Positions 22,788 through 32,152 of a stretch of DNA of 64,000 nt are shown here, in pieces (position 1 is the stretch's first letter; each line of letters begins with the position of its first letter). The DNA lies in contig JAIOPM010000005.1 in assembly GCA_021413885.1 (NCBI GenBank), forward strand, positions 1 through 64,000, given 5' to 3'. The position numbers and the translations under genes were made by a program. The stretch comes from Planctomycetota bacterium (GTDB lineage Bacteria > Planctomycetota > UBA1135 > GCA-002686595). The notes beneath the pieces are model-generated. The model did not search any database and had not been told where the DNA came from. It saw only the letters and a list, made by a program, of their open reading frames with translations.

Positions 22788-24284
22788 TCAACGCAGCCGA
22801 TCGCCGTCGCGCAGGAAGCGCCCGAGTTCCGTCGCGACCCGGCGATGGCCCGCGCGGTTCAGGTGCGCCTCGGCGAAGTAGTTCGCGGGCGAAGCCGCGT
22901 CGACGGCGCCAAGCGCATCGAAGACGTCGAGCGCGTCGACCGACGCCGCCGCGCAGTCCGCGAGGATCCGCGCGCCGGGATTGCTGACGTCGAACTCGTC
23001 GGCGTTCGCGTCGAGTTCGTCGAACACCTGCGCGAGGCTCGCGGGCTCGACTTGGATCTTCGCGGGGATGCGCACGACGCAGAAGCGCGCGCCGTGCGCC
23101 CGCGCGAAATCCCGCATCGCGATCAACGACGCGCTCGACAAGCGCAACGCGTCGCGTATCTCGGCGTCAGGCTCGCGGCGCATCGAGCGCAGGAAGTCGC
23201 GGCTGTACGGCCGGGCCGGCGAGCGCAGGCCGAGCCACGGATAGCGCCCGGAGAGTTCGAGCACCACTCTCCTGCAGACGCGCGAATACGAGATCCAGTA
23301 CCGCGGCGACCAGAGCGGCGGCGCACGCGGGTCGGGAACGTACGCGATGCGCTCTTCGGGCGCTAATGCATCGGACGGCGGACGGAGGTGGGTGATGCCG
23401 CGCGAGCGCGAGACGTTGAAGTGGCGCCACACGTCGCCGACGTCGTTGCCGTCGTAGAAGGTCGCGATCACGAGCGCGGGACGCACGCGCTCCCACAAAC
23501 GCTCGAGCAACAGACGTTCGTGGCGCGGACCGTAGCTCGGCACCGACGCGTTGAAGATGCGCGCGTTCGACGCCTCGAGTTCGCGTGCGAGCAGCGCTGG
23601 AAAACTCTCGCGCCGTTCGACGCCCCAACCGGCCGCCATCGAATCACCGACTATCAACACGCGCCGCTCGCCCTCCGAAAACGTCGTCGGCCACGGGTCG
23701 TCGCGAAAGCCGTCGGCGTTGGTCTCGAACGGCTCGGAACGGAACTCGGGGTAGTCGAAACACCCGCGGAATCCGGCAACGAAACGGAGCTCGAGCTCCG
23801 CGTCGGGCTGAAGGGCGTCGGGAGGGCCGTCGACGTCGAGCGGGCGGATCGCGACCGCGCGCTCGCCGAGCCGATCCGCGCCGAGCCTCTCCGCGGCGCC
23901 GAGAACGATCACCAACGTCGTCAGCGCGACGACGAGGCGCGCCGCGACGCGTCGGATCACGCCCGCGGAAGCGTCGGACGGAAACGTCGTCAACCACGCC
24001 GCGCCGAACGCCGCGATGCGCACGAGGGAGACGACCGGGCTGCGCGGGATAGGCGCCGCCGCGTAGGCCGCGAACGCGACCGCCGCACCGAAGAACGCGA
24101 GCACCGGAGCCGCGCGGCGTCCGCGCTCGCGAGTCAGCGCGAACACGACGACGAGCGTGAGCGCGGCGAGCCACGCGAGTTCGAGGCTCCGACCGAAGCC
24201 GGACGCGAACCAGCCCGCCCATGCAAAGACGAGCACCGCCATCGAGCGCAACCCGGACGCGCATCCGCCGTCAGAGCGACTCAT
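22788..24284 (-). CDS. Membrane-anchored SGNH/GDSL-type hydrolase
   Basis: A 498-residue protein of the SGNH superfamily (esterases, lipases and AlgJ/AlgX-like O-acetyl transfer proteins). About four hydrophobic segments fill residues 12-150. The C-terminal catalytic domain shows block I VLIVGDSMAAGWG with the nucleophile serine, block III with YDGND, and block V EAHLNRAGH, in which the usual Asp of the Asp-x-His pair is Glu while the catalytic His is kept. The active site would face the periplasm. The start overlaps the mutS2 end by 14 nt, so the genes are coupled. Substrate unknown; cell-surface glycan acetylation is a reasonable guess, given the adjacent glycosyltransferase. Confidence 0.8.
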   Translation of the reverse strand: MSRSDGGCASGLRSMAVLVFAWAGWFASGFGRSLELAWLAALTLVVVFALTRERGRRAAPVLAFFGAAVAFAAYAAAPIPRSPVVSLVRIAAFGAAWLTTFPSDASAGVIRRVAARLVVALTTLVIVLGAAERLGADRLGERAVAIRPLDVDGPPDALQPDAELELRFVAGFRGCFDYPEFRSEPFETNADGFRDDPWPTTFSEGERRVLIVGDSMAAGWGVERRESFPALLARELEASNARIFNASVPSYGPRHERLLLERLWERVRPALVIATFYDGNDVGDVWRHFNVSRSRGITHLRPPSDALAPEERIAYVPDPRAPPLWSPRYWISYSRVCRRVVLELSGRYPWLGLRSPARPYSRDFLRSMRREPDAEIRDALRLSSASLIAMRDFARAHGARFCVVRIPAKIQVEPASLAQVFDELDANADEFDVSNPGARILADCAAASVDALDVFDALGAVDAASPANYFAEAHLNRAGHRRVATELGRFLRDGDRLR

Positions 24285-26370
24285 ACGACGTCACCTCGTC
24301 GAACGGGACCGACAACGTCGCGGTGCCGAGGCGCACGCTGACCGACTCCTTCGACCGATCGACCTTGGTGATCACGCAGCGCTGCTTGTAGCGCGGGATG
24401 TAGACGAGACCGCCCTTCTTGAGCGCGATGAGGAACGCGCGCCGGCGTTCGGAGAGCGCCGCGCCGGAGAGGTGTTGGTCGACTTGGTCGAGCGCGTCGC
24501 GCATCGACTCGGCGGACTTCGGCGAGAGCTGCGGAAGCAGGTCGAACGCACGCTTCAAACGGGCGCGAGCTTCGCGCACGCGCTCCTCGAGACCGCGTTG
24601 GGCCTCGGCTTCGAGCAGCTCGCTCTTGTTCTTCAGGTCCTGGATGCGCGAGAGCGCTTCGTCCTCGGTCTTGCGCAAGTCGACCAGCTTCTGCTCGGTG
24701 TCCTTGCGGGCGCGTTCGGCGGCCTCGCGCGCGCCGCGCATCTTGCGCATCAGCTCCTGCGCTTCCGCGTCGCGCCGTTCGATGCGGCGCCGCGCGTTCT
24801 CGACGATCGTCTTCGGCAAGCCGAGCCGCGCCGCGATGTGCAGCGCGCACGATTCGCCGGGCGTGCCGACCAACAGACGAAAACGCGGTCGCAACGTCGC
24901 CGCGTCGAACTCCGCGGACGCGTTCTCGGCGCGCGCGTGGCGGAACGCGAACTCCTTCAACTTGCCGAGGTGCGTGGTCGCGACCGTCGGCGCGCGCTTC
25001 TCGAGCAAGTGCTCGAGCAACGCGTCCGACAATGCCGCGCCTTCGTCGGGATCGGTGCCGCCGCCGAGCTCGTCGAGCAAGAACAACGTCTTCGGCCCCG
25101 CGCGATCGAGTCCCGCGCGCACGCGCGCGAGGTGCGACGAGAACGTCGACAGATCCTGCGCGATCTCCTGCTCGTCGCCGATGTCGGCGACGACGCCGTC
25201 GTACAGCGGCACGCGGCTGCCTTCGGCGCACGGGAACGGCAGACCGAGCCGCGCCATGCACGCCGCGAGCCCGACGGTCTTCAACGCGAGCGTCTTGCCG
25301 CCGGTGTTCGGACCGGTGATCACGAGCAGATCGAATTCGTCGCCGAGGCGCACGTCGATCGGCACGACTTCGTCGAGCGCGCCCGAAGCCAAGCGCTCGA
25401 CGAGCAACGGATGGCGCGCCTCGCGCAACAACAAGCCGTTCGGCCGGCCTTCCTCGCCCGCGACGTCGAGCGGCCGCGCGCCGTACTTCGCGCAGAACGC
25501 GGACGAGATCACGGCGATCTCGAGCTCGGCCAACCGCGTCGCCGCGATCCGCACGAAGCCTTCGGCGTCGAGCGCATGGCGCGTCAACTCGACCAGGATC
25601 CGGCGCACTTCGTGTTCTTCGTCGGACGCGAGCTCGGCGCGGCGATTCTGGTCCTCGATCACCTCGCGCGGCTCGACGAAGACGGTCTCGCCGCTCTGCG
25701 AACGATCGTGGACGAGGCCGGAGACCTTGCCTTGGCTCTTCGACTTCACCGCGAGCACGAGGCGCCGGCCGCGACGATGGATGCTGCCGTCGGAGAGATG
25801 GTCGCGCGCGGCGGTCGCGATGCGGCGCAGGCGCGACTCGATGTCGTTCGAGAGCTCGCGCAGTTCGCGCCGCAACTTCGCGAGCTTCGCCGACGCGTCG
25901 TCCTTGATCTCGCCGCGCTCGTCGAGAGCGCGCGCGAGATCCGCGGCGAGCGCGGAGAGGTCGGGGAAGCGTTCGAACAACGCATGGATCGCGGGGGCGT
26001 CCTGCTTGCGCAGCGCGAACCACGGCGCGAGCCGCAACGCCGCGCCGACGAAACCGAAGAGGTGCGCGAACTCGTCGCGCTCGAACGGCCGATGGAACTG
26101 CCGCGCCGCCTCGAACGCCGGCAACGGATCGCAAACGCCGGCGAGCGACGGCTGCGAGCGGCTCTCCTCGAGCCAACGCATCTCGCGCACGCGCTGCCCT
26201 GCGCAGCGCGCGTCGGCGTCGGAGCGCGGCGCGAGCTCGCGCAATCCGCGTCGACCGAGCGACGTCGACGCAAGACGTTCGAACAGCGCGCGCACGCCTT
26301 CGAAGTCCAACGCGCCGAGCGCGAAGTCGGCGGCCGACGGCCGAGCGTTCACTGCTTGGGAGGCCGACAT
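24271..26370 (-). CDS. MutS2-family ATPase lacking the Smr domain
   Basis: Ribosome-rescue/recombination ATPase of the MutS2 group. Residues 1-340 form the core and lever domains, Walker A is TGPNTGGKT (352-360) and Walker B is LFLLDELGGGTDPDEG (429-444), followed by THLGKLKEFAF. A coiled coil covers about 525-610. The protein stops at residue 699 right after a KOW-like segment (about 650-695, GGLVYIPRYKQRCVITKV), so the C-terminal Smr nuclease domain of typical MutS2 (about 780 residues) is absent. The ATG at 26370 was used; a GTG at 26352 that overlaps the upstream stop as GTGA is an equally good start. Confidence 0.9.
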   Translation of the reverse strand: MSASQAVNARPSAADFALGALDFEGVRALFERLASTSLGRRGLRELAPRSDADARCAGQRVREMRWLEESRSQPSLAGVCDPLPAFEAARQFHRPFERDEFAHLFGFVGAALRLAPWFALRKQDAPAIHALFERFPDLSALAADLARALDERGEIKDDASAKLAKLRRELRELSNDIESRLRRIATAARDHLSDGSIHRRGRRLVLAVKSKSQGKVSGLVHDRSQSGETVFVEPREVIEDQNRRAELASDEEHEVRRILVELTRHALDAEGFVRIAATRLAELEIAVISSAFCAKYGARPLDVAGEEGRPNGLLLREARHPLLVERLASGALDEVVPIDVRLGDEFDLLVITGPNTGGKTLALKTVGLAACMARLGLPFPCAEGSRVPLYDGVVADIGDEQEIAQDLSTFSSHLARVRAGLDRAGPKTLFLLDELGGGTDPDEGAALSDALLEHLLEKRAPTVATTHLGKLKEFAFRHARAENASAEFDAATLRPRFRLLVGTPGESCALHIAARLGLPKTIVENARRRIERRDAEAQELMRKMRGAREAAERARKDTEQKLVDLRKTEDEALSRIQDLKNKSELLEAEAQRGLEERVREARARLKRAFDLLPQLSPKSAESMRDALDQVDQHLSGAALSERRRAFLIALKKGGLVYIPRYKQRCVITKVDRSKESVSVRLGTATLSVPFDEVTSYESL

Positions 26371-28088
26371 GCGAAGAGCCGCACAGGATACGGGCTCTGC
26401 AGAGCCTTCTCGATCGTGACCGCGCCGAGCTCTTCCTCGCGCCACCCGAGTTCCTCGACCAACCGCTTGCGGTACTGCGCCTCGAACGCGCGGCCCACGC
26501 GCTTCGCCATGTCCGGCGGATCGGTCGCGAAGATCACGTCGAAGCGCGAGGCGAACTCGGCGAGTTGCTCCTTCGTCCAATTCGGATCGGCGCTCTCGAA
26601 CGTGACGTCCATCGACTCGTGCGCATCGCGCAGGAAGCGTTCGATCGAACCACCGCGCGTGAGCAGGCCGAGATGAATGGCGGCGGGCGAGAGCTCGCTC
26701 GAGAGCCCGATCCAACCGATCCGCGCCGTCGGACCCGCGGCCTTCGCGACGAGGTCGAGGAAGCCGTCGGATTCCTTCCGCAACAATCCGCCGGTCGGCA
26801 ACGGGATGCGCGAGGACACAAAGTCACGCGCGTCGATCTGCTCCTGCTGATACTCGAGCACTTTCGGATTGGGACTCGCGATGCCGAGCACGTCGAGCGC
26901 GTGCGCTCGCCACCAGCCGCCGACGACGAGCGCAGTGACGCAGGCGATCGCGCCCAGAACCCAAGGCATCCATCGCCTCGACACGAATCGAGCATCGACG
27001 TTCAGGAATCCGGCGAACGAAAGCGCCCACAACGGGATCGCCGCCGGCAGCAAGAACCGATCGAGATGGAACGGATGAAGGCAAATCGGCACGACGAACG
27101 CGACGGCGACGAGCGCGAGACAACGTGACGCGGATGCACGCCAGTCCTGCACGAATAGGGTCACGATGCAGACTGGCAGCAGAAACGCCGGGAAGACCAG
27201 CGTCGTCCAATCGATCAGGCGCAGAGTCCACGGCACCCGGGTGAACTCCTGGTTGCCCGCGAGGAAGGCTGCGAACGACTTGCTATGGCTCGCGCCGTCG
27301 TCGAGACCGCCCGGCCATGGGAACACGAACCACCACAGGCACGCGACGAGCGGCACGGTCGCCACACGAGCGAAGCGCAAGAGCGTCTCCCGCACGGCGC
27401 CGCGGCGCGCGGCAAGCACGAGGTCGACTGCACCGTCGAGAGCGAACCCGAGCGCGAGCAACAATCCGTAGTTGAACTTCGTGAAGAACGCGAACGCGAG
27501 GAGAGCGCCCGCCGCGAAGTCGCGCCTCGCCGATCTCGTTCCGTCGCGCGCCGGCAACCACGCGAGAATCGCGAAGATCATCGCGACCCCGAACGGTGCT
27601 TCGAGGAACAGCGTCGGCGCGTAGAGACGACCGATCGGAGCGAACATCGTGAACATCGCGGCCGCCCAGAGCGGGCGACCACGCCACGGTCCGCCCACGA
27701 CGAGCCGGCCGGCGACGAAAGCCAACGCGAGCAACCCGACGGCCCACGCAGCGGCGAGCGCATGCCGCGCAACCGACTCGTCGATCCCGAAGATCGACTC
27801 CACGACCGCGAGGTAGACGGGGACGACCAACGGATATTGATCGCAACCGAGCACGACGTCGAACGCGGCGCGCACCTCACCCGCGCGCACGTGCTCCACG
27901 ATTCGCGCCGCGGGCAACGCCGCGTGCATCGACTCGTCCCAGCCGTAGCTCCGATCGAGATTCGCCCGATACACGGACGCAACGAGCAGAATCGCGACCG
28001 CAATGAACGCGAGCCACAGTGTGTAACCGTCCACCTGCGCCGCGGCCGCGCGCCCCTCCGGCTCGATCGAGACCTGCGAGCTCGACAT
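26349..28088 (-). CDS. GT39/ArnT-like membrane glycosyltransferase
   Basis: A 579-residue integral membrane protein with a first transmembrane helix at about 24-43, followed directly by a loop containing WDESMHAALPAARI, the acidic DE pair expected for lipid-linked-sugar glycosyltransferases of the PMT/ArnT class. About nine to eleven further hydrophobic helices follow, then a soluble C-terminal region from about residue 400. It probably transfers a sugar from a polyprenyl-phosphate carrier to a protein or lipid on the periplasmic side. It is coupled to mutS2 and is divergent from the metB-like gene (47 bp between starts). Confidence 0.78.
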   Translation of the reverse strand: MSSSQVSIEPEGRAAAAQVDGYTLWLAFIAVAILLVASVYRANLDRSYGWDESMHAALPAARIVEHVRAGEVRAAFDVVLGCDQYPLVVPVYLAVVESIFGIDESVARHALAAAWAVGLLALAFVAGRLVVGGPWRGRPLWAAAMFTMFAPIGRLYAPTLFLEAPFGVAMIFAILAWLPARDGTRSARRDFAAGALLAFAFFTKFNYGLLLALGFALDGAVDLVLAARRGAVRETLLRFARVATVPLVACLWWFVFPWPGGLDDGASHSKSFAAFLAGNQEFTRVPWTLRLIDWTTLVFPAFLLPVCIVTLFVQDWRASASRCLALVAVAFVVPICLHPFHLDRFLLPAAIPLWALSFAGFLNVDARFVSRRWMPWVLGAIACVTALVVGGWWRAHALDVLGIASPNPKVLEYQQEQIDARDFVSSRIPLPTGGLLRKESDGFLDLVAKAAGPTARIGWIGLSSELSPAAIHLGLLTRGGSIERFLRDAHESMDVTFESADPNWTKEQLAEFASRFDVIFATDPPDMAKRVGRAFEAQYRKRLVEELGWREEELGAVTIEKALQSPYPVRLFACRPPKQ

Positions 28089-28135
28089 GGCCCGCGATTC
28101 TAGGCGGGGCGGATGACAGCGCCTACACTGCTTCC

Positions 28136-29338
28136 ATGAGCCACATCCGCGAGAGCGATCGCTTCGAGACGCGCGCCATCCACGCCGGCCAAGAAGCCGA
28201 CGCCGAGAACGGCGCGATCATGACGCCGGTCTACTTCACGAGCACGTACAAGCAAGACGCGCCGGCGCAGCCGCGTCAGGGCTACGAATACTCGCGCACC
28301 TCGAATCCGACGCGCACCGCGCTGCAGGAGAACTTGGCGTCGATGGAAGGCGGGCGTTGGGGCCTCGCCTTCTCGTCGGGGCTCGCGGCGACCAACGCGT
28401 TGCTCGATCGTCTCGTTCCGGGCGATCACGTCGTCGCGGGCAACGATCTGTACGGCGGCACGTATCGCATCTTCAAGCGCGTCTTCGAGCGCTACGGCAT
28501 CCGCTTCACGTTCGTCGACACGACCGATGCGGGCCAAGTCGAGCGCGCGATCGAGCCCGCGACGAAGTACGTCTACATCGAGACGCCGTCGAATCCGCTC
28601 TTGCGCCTGACCGACATCGCCGCGATCGCCGCGCTGACCAAGCGCGCGAAGAAGCTCCTGGTCGTCGACAACACGTTCGCGACGCCGTACCTGCAGCGAC
28701 CGCTCGCGCTCGGCGCCGACCTCGTCCTGCACTCGTTGACCAAGTACCTCGGCGGCCATTCCGACGTCGTCGGCGGCGCGTTGATCGGCAACGACGACAA
28801 GGTCCGCGACGAGCTCGCGTTCTTCCAGAACGCGGTCGGCGGCACGCCGGGTCCGATGGATTGCTTCCTCGTGATGCGCGGCACCAAGACGCTCGCAATC
28901 CGCATGGACCGCCACGGCGAGAATGCGCTCGCGATCGCACGCACGCTCGAGGAGCACCCGTTGGTCGAACGCGTTCACTACCCGGGCCTGGCTTCGCACG
29001 CGCAACACGCGCTCGCGAAACGTCAGATGAAGAGCTTCGGCGGCATGGTTTCGTTCGAGCTGCGCGGCGGCGTCGCGGCGGGCAACGCGTTCGCGTCGAG
29101 CACGCGGCTCTTCACGCTCGCCGAGTCGCTCGGCGGAGTCGAGTCGTTGGTCGAGACGCCGCCGTCGATGACGCACGCGAGCATCCCGGCGGAGACCCGC
29201 CGAGCCGCGGGACTCGCCGACGGACTCGTTCGTCTGTCGGTCGGCATCGAGCACCTCGACGACCTGCAGGCCGACATCGCGCAGGCACTCGACAAGGCCC
29301 GCGAAGCGGCGGGCGAGCTCGCGACCCGACGCGCGTAA
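28136..29338 (+). CDS. Cystathionine gamma-synthase/gamma-lyase family PLP enzyme
   Basis: A 400-residue enzyme of the Cys/Met metabolism PLP family. Signature features are RAIHAGQE near the N-terminus, PVYFTSTYKQ, YEYSRTSNPTRTALQ, the aromatic stacking loop NDLYGGTYR, and the PLP-lysine motif LHSLTKYLGGHSDV. The C-terminal half has GGMVSFEL and SLGGVESLVETP. It may act as cystathionine gamma-synthase (methionine synthesis) or gamma-lyase (cysteine from methionine); sequence reading alone does not separate them. The ATG at 28136 was chosen because the upstream in-frame codons overlap the divergent gene and are not family-like. Confidence 0.93.
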   Translation: MSHIRESDRFETRAIHAGQEADAENGAIMTPVYFTSTYKQDAPAQPRQGYEYSRTSNPTRTALQENLASMEGGRWGLAFSSGLAATNALLDRLVPGDHVVAGNDLYGGTYRIFKRVFERYGIRFTFVDTTDAGQVERAIEPATKYVYIETPSNPLLRLTDIAAIAALTKRAKKLLVVDNTFATPYLQRPLALGADLVLHSLTKYLGGHSDVVGGALIGNDDKVRDELAFFQNAVGGTPGPMDCFLVMRGTKTLAIRMDRHGENALAIARTLEEHPLVERVHYPGLASHAQHALAKRQMKSFGGMVSFELRGGVAAGNAFASSTRLFTLAESLGGVESLVETPPSMTHASIPAETRRAAGLADGLVRLSVGIEHLDDLQADIAQALDKAREAAGELATRRA

Positions 29339-29346
29339 ATCGGGGC

Positions 29347-29760
29347 CTAGAACGGCGAGTTCGACGGCGGCGGCTTCGGCGGCGCCGGCGGCAGCGCGAC
29401 CGGCGGAGCGGGAACACGGCGCGGCGCGGGCGTCGGTTCCGGTTCGGGCGCGGGCGGTTCGGCGCAGACGCGCTCACGCATCAAGCGGCCGACCTTGTAC
29501 TTCACGACCCGCTTGCCCGGGACTTCGACCTTCTCGAGCGTGCGCGGGTTCTGGGCTCGGCGCGGCGCGCGCTCCTTCACCTCGAACACGCCGAACTCGC
29601 GGAACTCCAGGCGGTTGCCGCGACAGAGCTCCTGGATGATCTCGTCGAGGAAGCGCTGAAGGATGTCCTTGACCACCACCTTGGTCTGCCCGGTCTGCTC
29701 CGCGATGCGGTTGACGAGCTCCTTCTTGGTGATCGTCTGGGGTCCGGGCCGGGTGGTCAT
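29347..29760 (-). CDS. HU/IHF-type DNA-binding protein with proline-rich tail
   Basis: A 137-residue nucleoid protein. Residues 10-97 form a complete HU/IHF fold: TKKELVNRIAEQTGQTKVVV, the GNRLEFREFGVFEV strand and the DNA-clamping arm PRRAQNPRTLEKVEVPGKRV with the conserved NPRT. Residues 100-137 are an added tail made largely of Pro, Ala and Glu. HU proteins with C-terminal tails occur in several phyla, but usually lysine-rich; this one is proline-rich and mildly acidic. A good promoter lies upstream at 29817-29845. The gene is convergent with the metB-like gene, only 8 nt apart. Confidence 0.93.
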   Translation of the reverse strand: MTTRPGPQTITKKELVNRIAEQTGQTKVVVKDILQRFLDEIIQELCRGNRLEFREFGVFEVKERAPRRAQNPRTLEKVEVPGKRVVKYKVGRLMRERVCAEPPAPEPEPTPAPRRVPAPPVALPPAPPKPPPSNSPF

Positions 29761-29816
29761 CGAGGGCGTTCCTCGGGGGTGTTGCCGCGCGAGGGGTGGC
29801 GGCGGCAGCGGGCCGC

Positions 29817-29845
29817 AATATCGAACTGCATTATCTAACTGTCAA
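29817..29845 (-). promoter_or_regulatory. Predicted promoter of the HU-type gene
   Basis: Minus strand: perfect -35 TTGACA (29840-29845), a 17-bp spacer and -10 GATATT (29817-29822), about 57 nt upstream of the start codon. The region is clearly AT-richer than its surroundings. Confidence 0.65.
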
Positions 29846-30026
29846 GCAAGAACTTGTGACGGGGGAGGCTGCGCGCGGGGCGTGCGCTCGTCGTTGTCGG
29901 CCGCTCCACCCTATCCAGCTCAAGTGGCTGGATCACAAAGACTTGGAGTCGGGAGCGACGCTCGCCGGCGCGCGTGAGCGACCGCAGCGAACCCCGGCCA
30001 CGCGCAAACTACCGCCGTCCAGGGGC

Positions 30027-30494
30027 TTAGGCCCTGTCGCCGCCGCTGGCGTCGGGCGCCTCGTCGAGCAGGAAGGTCACCGGTCCGTCGTTCTCGAGCT
30101 CCACCTTCATGGCGGCGCCGAAGCGTCCGGTCCGACACTCGACGCCGGCGGCGACGAGGCGCTCGACGAAGCGCCGATAGAGACGCTCGGCCAGTTCGGG
30201 CGGAGCGGCGGGATCGAACGACGGTCTGCGACCCTTCTTCGTGTCGGCGGCGAGCGTGAACTGGCTGACCACCAGCGCCGAGCCTCGGACCTCGAGCACC
30301 GACAAGTTTATCTTGCCCGCGGCGTCGGAGAAGACGCGGTAGGTCGCGACCCGCTCGGCGAGGCGGTCGGTCTCGCGCTCGCCGTCGCCGCGTTCGACGC
30401 CGAGGAACACGACGAGCCCCGGCCCGATCTCCCCCATCGTCTCGCCGTCGACGCGGACGCGACCGTACGCGACGCGCTGCAACAACGCCTTCAC
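30027..30494 (-). CDS. dtd: D-aminoacyl-tRNA deacylase
   Basis: Proofreading enzyme that removes D-amino acids (and glycine) wrongly attached to tRNA. From the GTG at 30494 it has 155 residues beginning MKALLQRVAYGRVRVDG. It contains both family signatures: SQFTLAADTKKGRRPSF, and NDGPVTF with the GP cis-proline motif. The GTG overlaps the stop of the preceding TPR gene (GTGA), which fixes the start. Upstream in-frame codons are arginine-rich and lie inside that gene. Confidence 0.95.
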   Translation of the reverse strand: MKALLQRVAYGRVRVDGETMGEIGPGLVVFLGVERGDGERETDRLAERVATYRVFSDAAGKINLSVLEVRGSALVVSQFTLAADTKKGRRPSFDPAAPPELAERLYRRFVERLVAAGVECRTGRFGAAMKVELENDGPVTFLLDEAPDASGGDRA

Positions 30495-31564
30495 GGCTTC
30501 TCGCCCGCGAGTCGTTCGCGCCGACGCTCCGCGCGTTCGAGCGCGAGGCGCGCGCGCATCGCGAGCAACACGCGGCCGAGATCGCCGCCGGTCTCGGCGG
30601 ACGCGAGCAAACGTCGCCACGCCTCCTCGGCGCCCGCGCGATCACCGAGCCAACTCTGGCGCAGGATCGCGTCCTGCACCCACGGCAACGCCGCGTTCGG
30701 ATCGATCGCTTCCGCGGCGCGCACGGCGTTGAGCGCGTCGACCGGTCGCTCGTCGCCTTGTTCCGCCGCGGCGAGTACGCACAACGCGCGCACCGCGAGG
30801 TCGCCTTCGAGCACGAGCTTGGTCAAGAGATCGCGCGCAGCGTCGGGCTCCTGGTCGAGCACGTAGAGCGTCGCGAGATCGAGTTCCGCCTCGACGCGTT
30901 CGCGCGCGCCGACGCGCGGATCGTCGGCGACGTCGCCGAGCCACGCTTCGAATGCCGAGATCGCTTCGCTCCGGCGCCCGTCGCGCGCGAGCAGCATCGC
31001 TTGCAGGCGACGCGCCGGCGGCAGGAACGGATCGAGTTCGAGAGCGCGCCCGAGTTCGCCATCGGCCGCGCTCCAGTTGCCCGCGCGCGCCGCGAGGTGC
31101 GCGAGCCCGTAGTGCGCCCACGCGCAACGCGGATCGAATTCGAGCGCGCGTTCGAGGTGCGCCTCTGCGAGCGCGACGTCGCTCGCGGCTCGCGCGGCGA
31201 GGACGCAACGCGCCGCGGTCGGTGCGGCTTCCAGCTCGGCGCGCGTGCGCTGCTCGAGCTTGGCGCGCGCGTCCGCGCCTCCGGTCGCGAGTTCGGCTTC
31301 CTGCGCGAGAATGCCGAGCGCGATGTGGTTCGGCGCGCGCAGCACGAGCTCGGCCGTCGCGGTCCGCGCGGCCGCGACGTCGCCGGCGTCGAAGCTATGC
31401 CGCGCGGCGCGGAAAGCGAGCTGCGTCGGCACGTCGAGTTCGTCGTACGTGGTGACGACCGGCGTGCCGCCGGGACGCGCGAACGGCGCGGAGCACGCGG
31501 CGAAGAGCAGGCTCGCGCACAGCGCGAGCGCGCGAACTCGCGAGCTCCCGCGCGACGCGCACAT
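30491..31564 (-). CDS. TPR-repeat lipoprotein
   Basis: A 357-residue putative lipoprotein: signal peptide of about 24 residues with lipobox FAAC, then helical tetratricopeptide-like repeats (for example CAWAHYGLAHLAARAGNWSA and ARRLQAMLLARDGRRSEAIS). Probably a periplasmic or outer-membrane scaffold for protein interactions. Partner unknown. It is transcribed with the short lipoprotein upstream (3-nt gap) and with dtd downstream. No enzymatic motif seen. Confidence 0.75.
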   Translation of the reverse strand: MCASRGSSRVRALALCASLLFAACSAPFARPGGTPVVTTYDELDVPTQLAFRAARHSFDAGDVAAARTATAELVLRAPNHIALGILAQEAELATGGADARAKLEQRTRAELEAAPTAARCVLAARAASDVALAEAHLERALEFDPRCAWAHYGLAHLAARAGNWSAADGELGRALELDPFLPPARRLQAMLLARDGRRSEAISAFEAWLGDVADDPRVGARERVEAELDLATLYVLDQEPDAARDLLTKLVLEGDLAVRALCVLAAAEQGDERPVDALNAVRAAEAIDPNAALPWVQDAILRQSWLGDRAGAEEAWRRLLASAETGGDLGRVLLAMRARLALERAERRRERLAGEKP

Positions 31565-31567
31565 CGT

Positions 31568-32080
31568 TCAGGGACGTTCGCCGACGAAGCGCATCGCCGC
31601 GGACCGCTTCTCGCCGCCGCCGGCGAGATCCTGGAACCACACGTCGCCGCTGACCTGCACGACGACCGGCACTTCGCCCGGGCGCTCGAGCACGCGGACG
31701 CGCGTCAACACGTCGATCGTCCACGCGTCGATGCGCACGCGGATCGGCGGCGGGCCGCCGACGTCGGGCTTCACCGACGTGAGTTGCAGGAAGCCGTCGA
31801 CGGTCGCGTGCGCTTCGTGATCGAAGAACTCGCCGTTCTGCAGCACGAGCACGTGGTTCAAGAGCTCGGGCGGCCCTTCGATCGTGACTTCGTCGCACAC
31901 GAGCGCGGCCTTGCTCGCGAACGCGGTCGTCCACGGCTTCTCCGGTTCCTTCGGACGCTTGGGACGATCCTCGGACGCGGCGGCCGCGGCGTCGGGCTCG
32001 GCGTGCTTCTTCGGCGCACTGCAGGCGACGGCGAGCGCGAGGCTCGCGACCAGGACGAAGGCGTTCGTTCGGAGGCGCAT
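31568..32080 (-). CDS. Putative lipoprotein, unknown function
   Basis: From the ATG at 32080 the product has 170 residues: signal peptide with lipobox AVAC (cysteine about residue 20), a lysine/proline/alanine-rich linker to about residue 50, then a small soluble domain rich in beta strands (LVLQNGEFFDHEAHATVDGF and WTIDVLTRVRVLERPG). I do not recognise the domain. A start ten codons earlier is possible. It heads a lipoprotein-TPR-dtd run. Confidence 0.65.
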   Translation of the reverse strand: MRLRTNAFVLVASLALAVACSAPKKHAEPDAAAAASEDRPKRPKEPEKPWTTAFASKAALVCDEVTIEGPPELLNHVLVLQNGEFFDHEAHATVDGFLQLTSVKPDVGGPPPIRVRIDAWTIDVLTRVRVLERPGEVPVVVQVSGDVWFQDLAGGGEKRSAAMRFVGERP

Positions 32081-32152
32081 GGAGAGATCCGCGTTGGAGG
32101 TCGCGGGCACTCTACGGGATTTCGCGGCGCGACTCGACGGAGTGGTGTTCCG

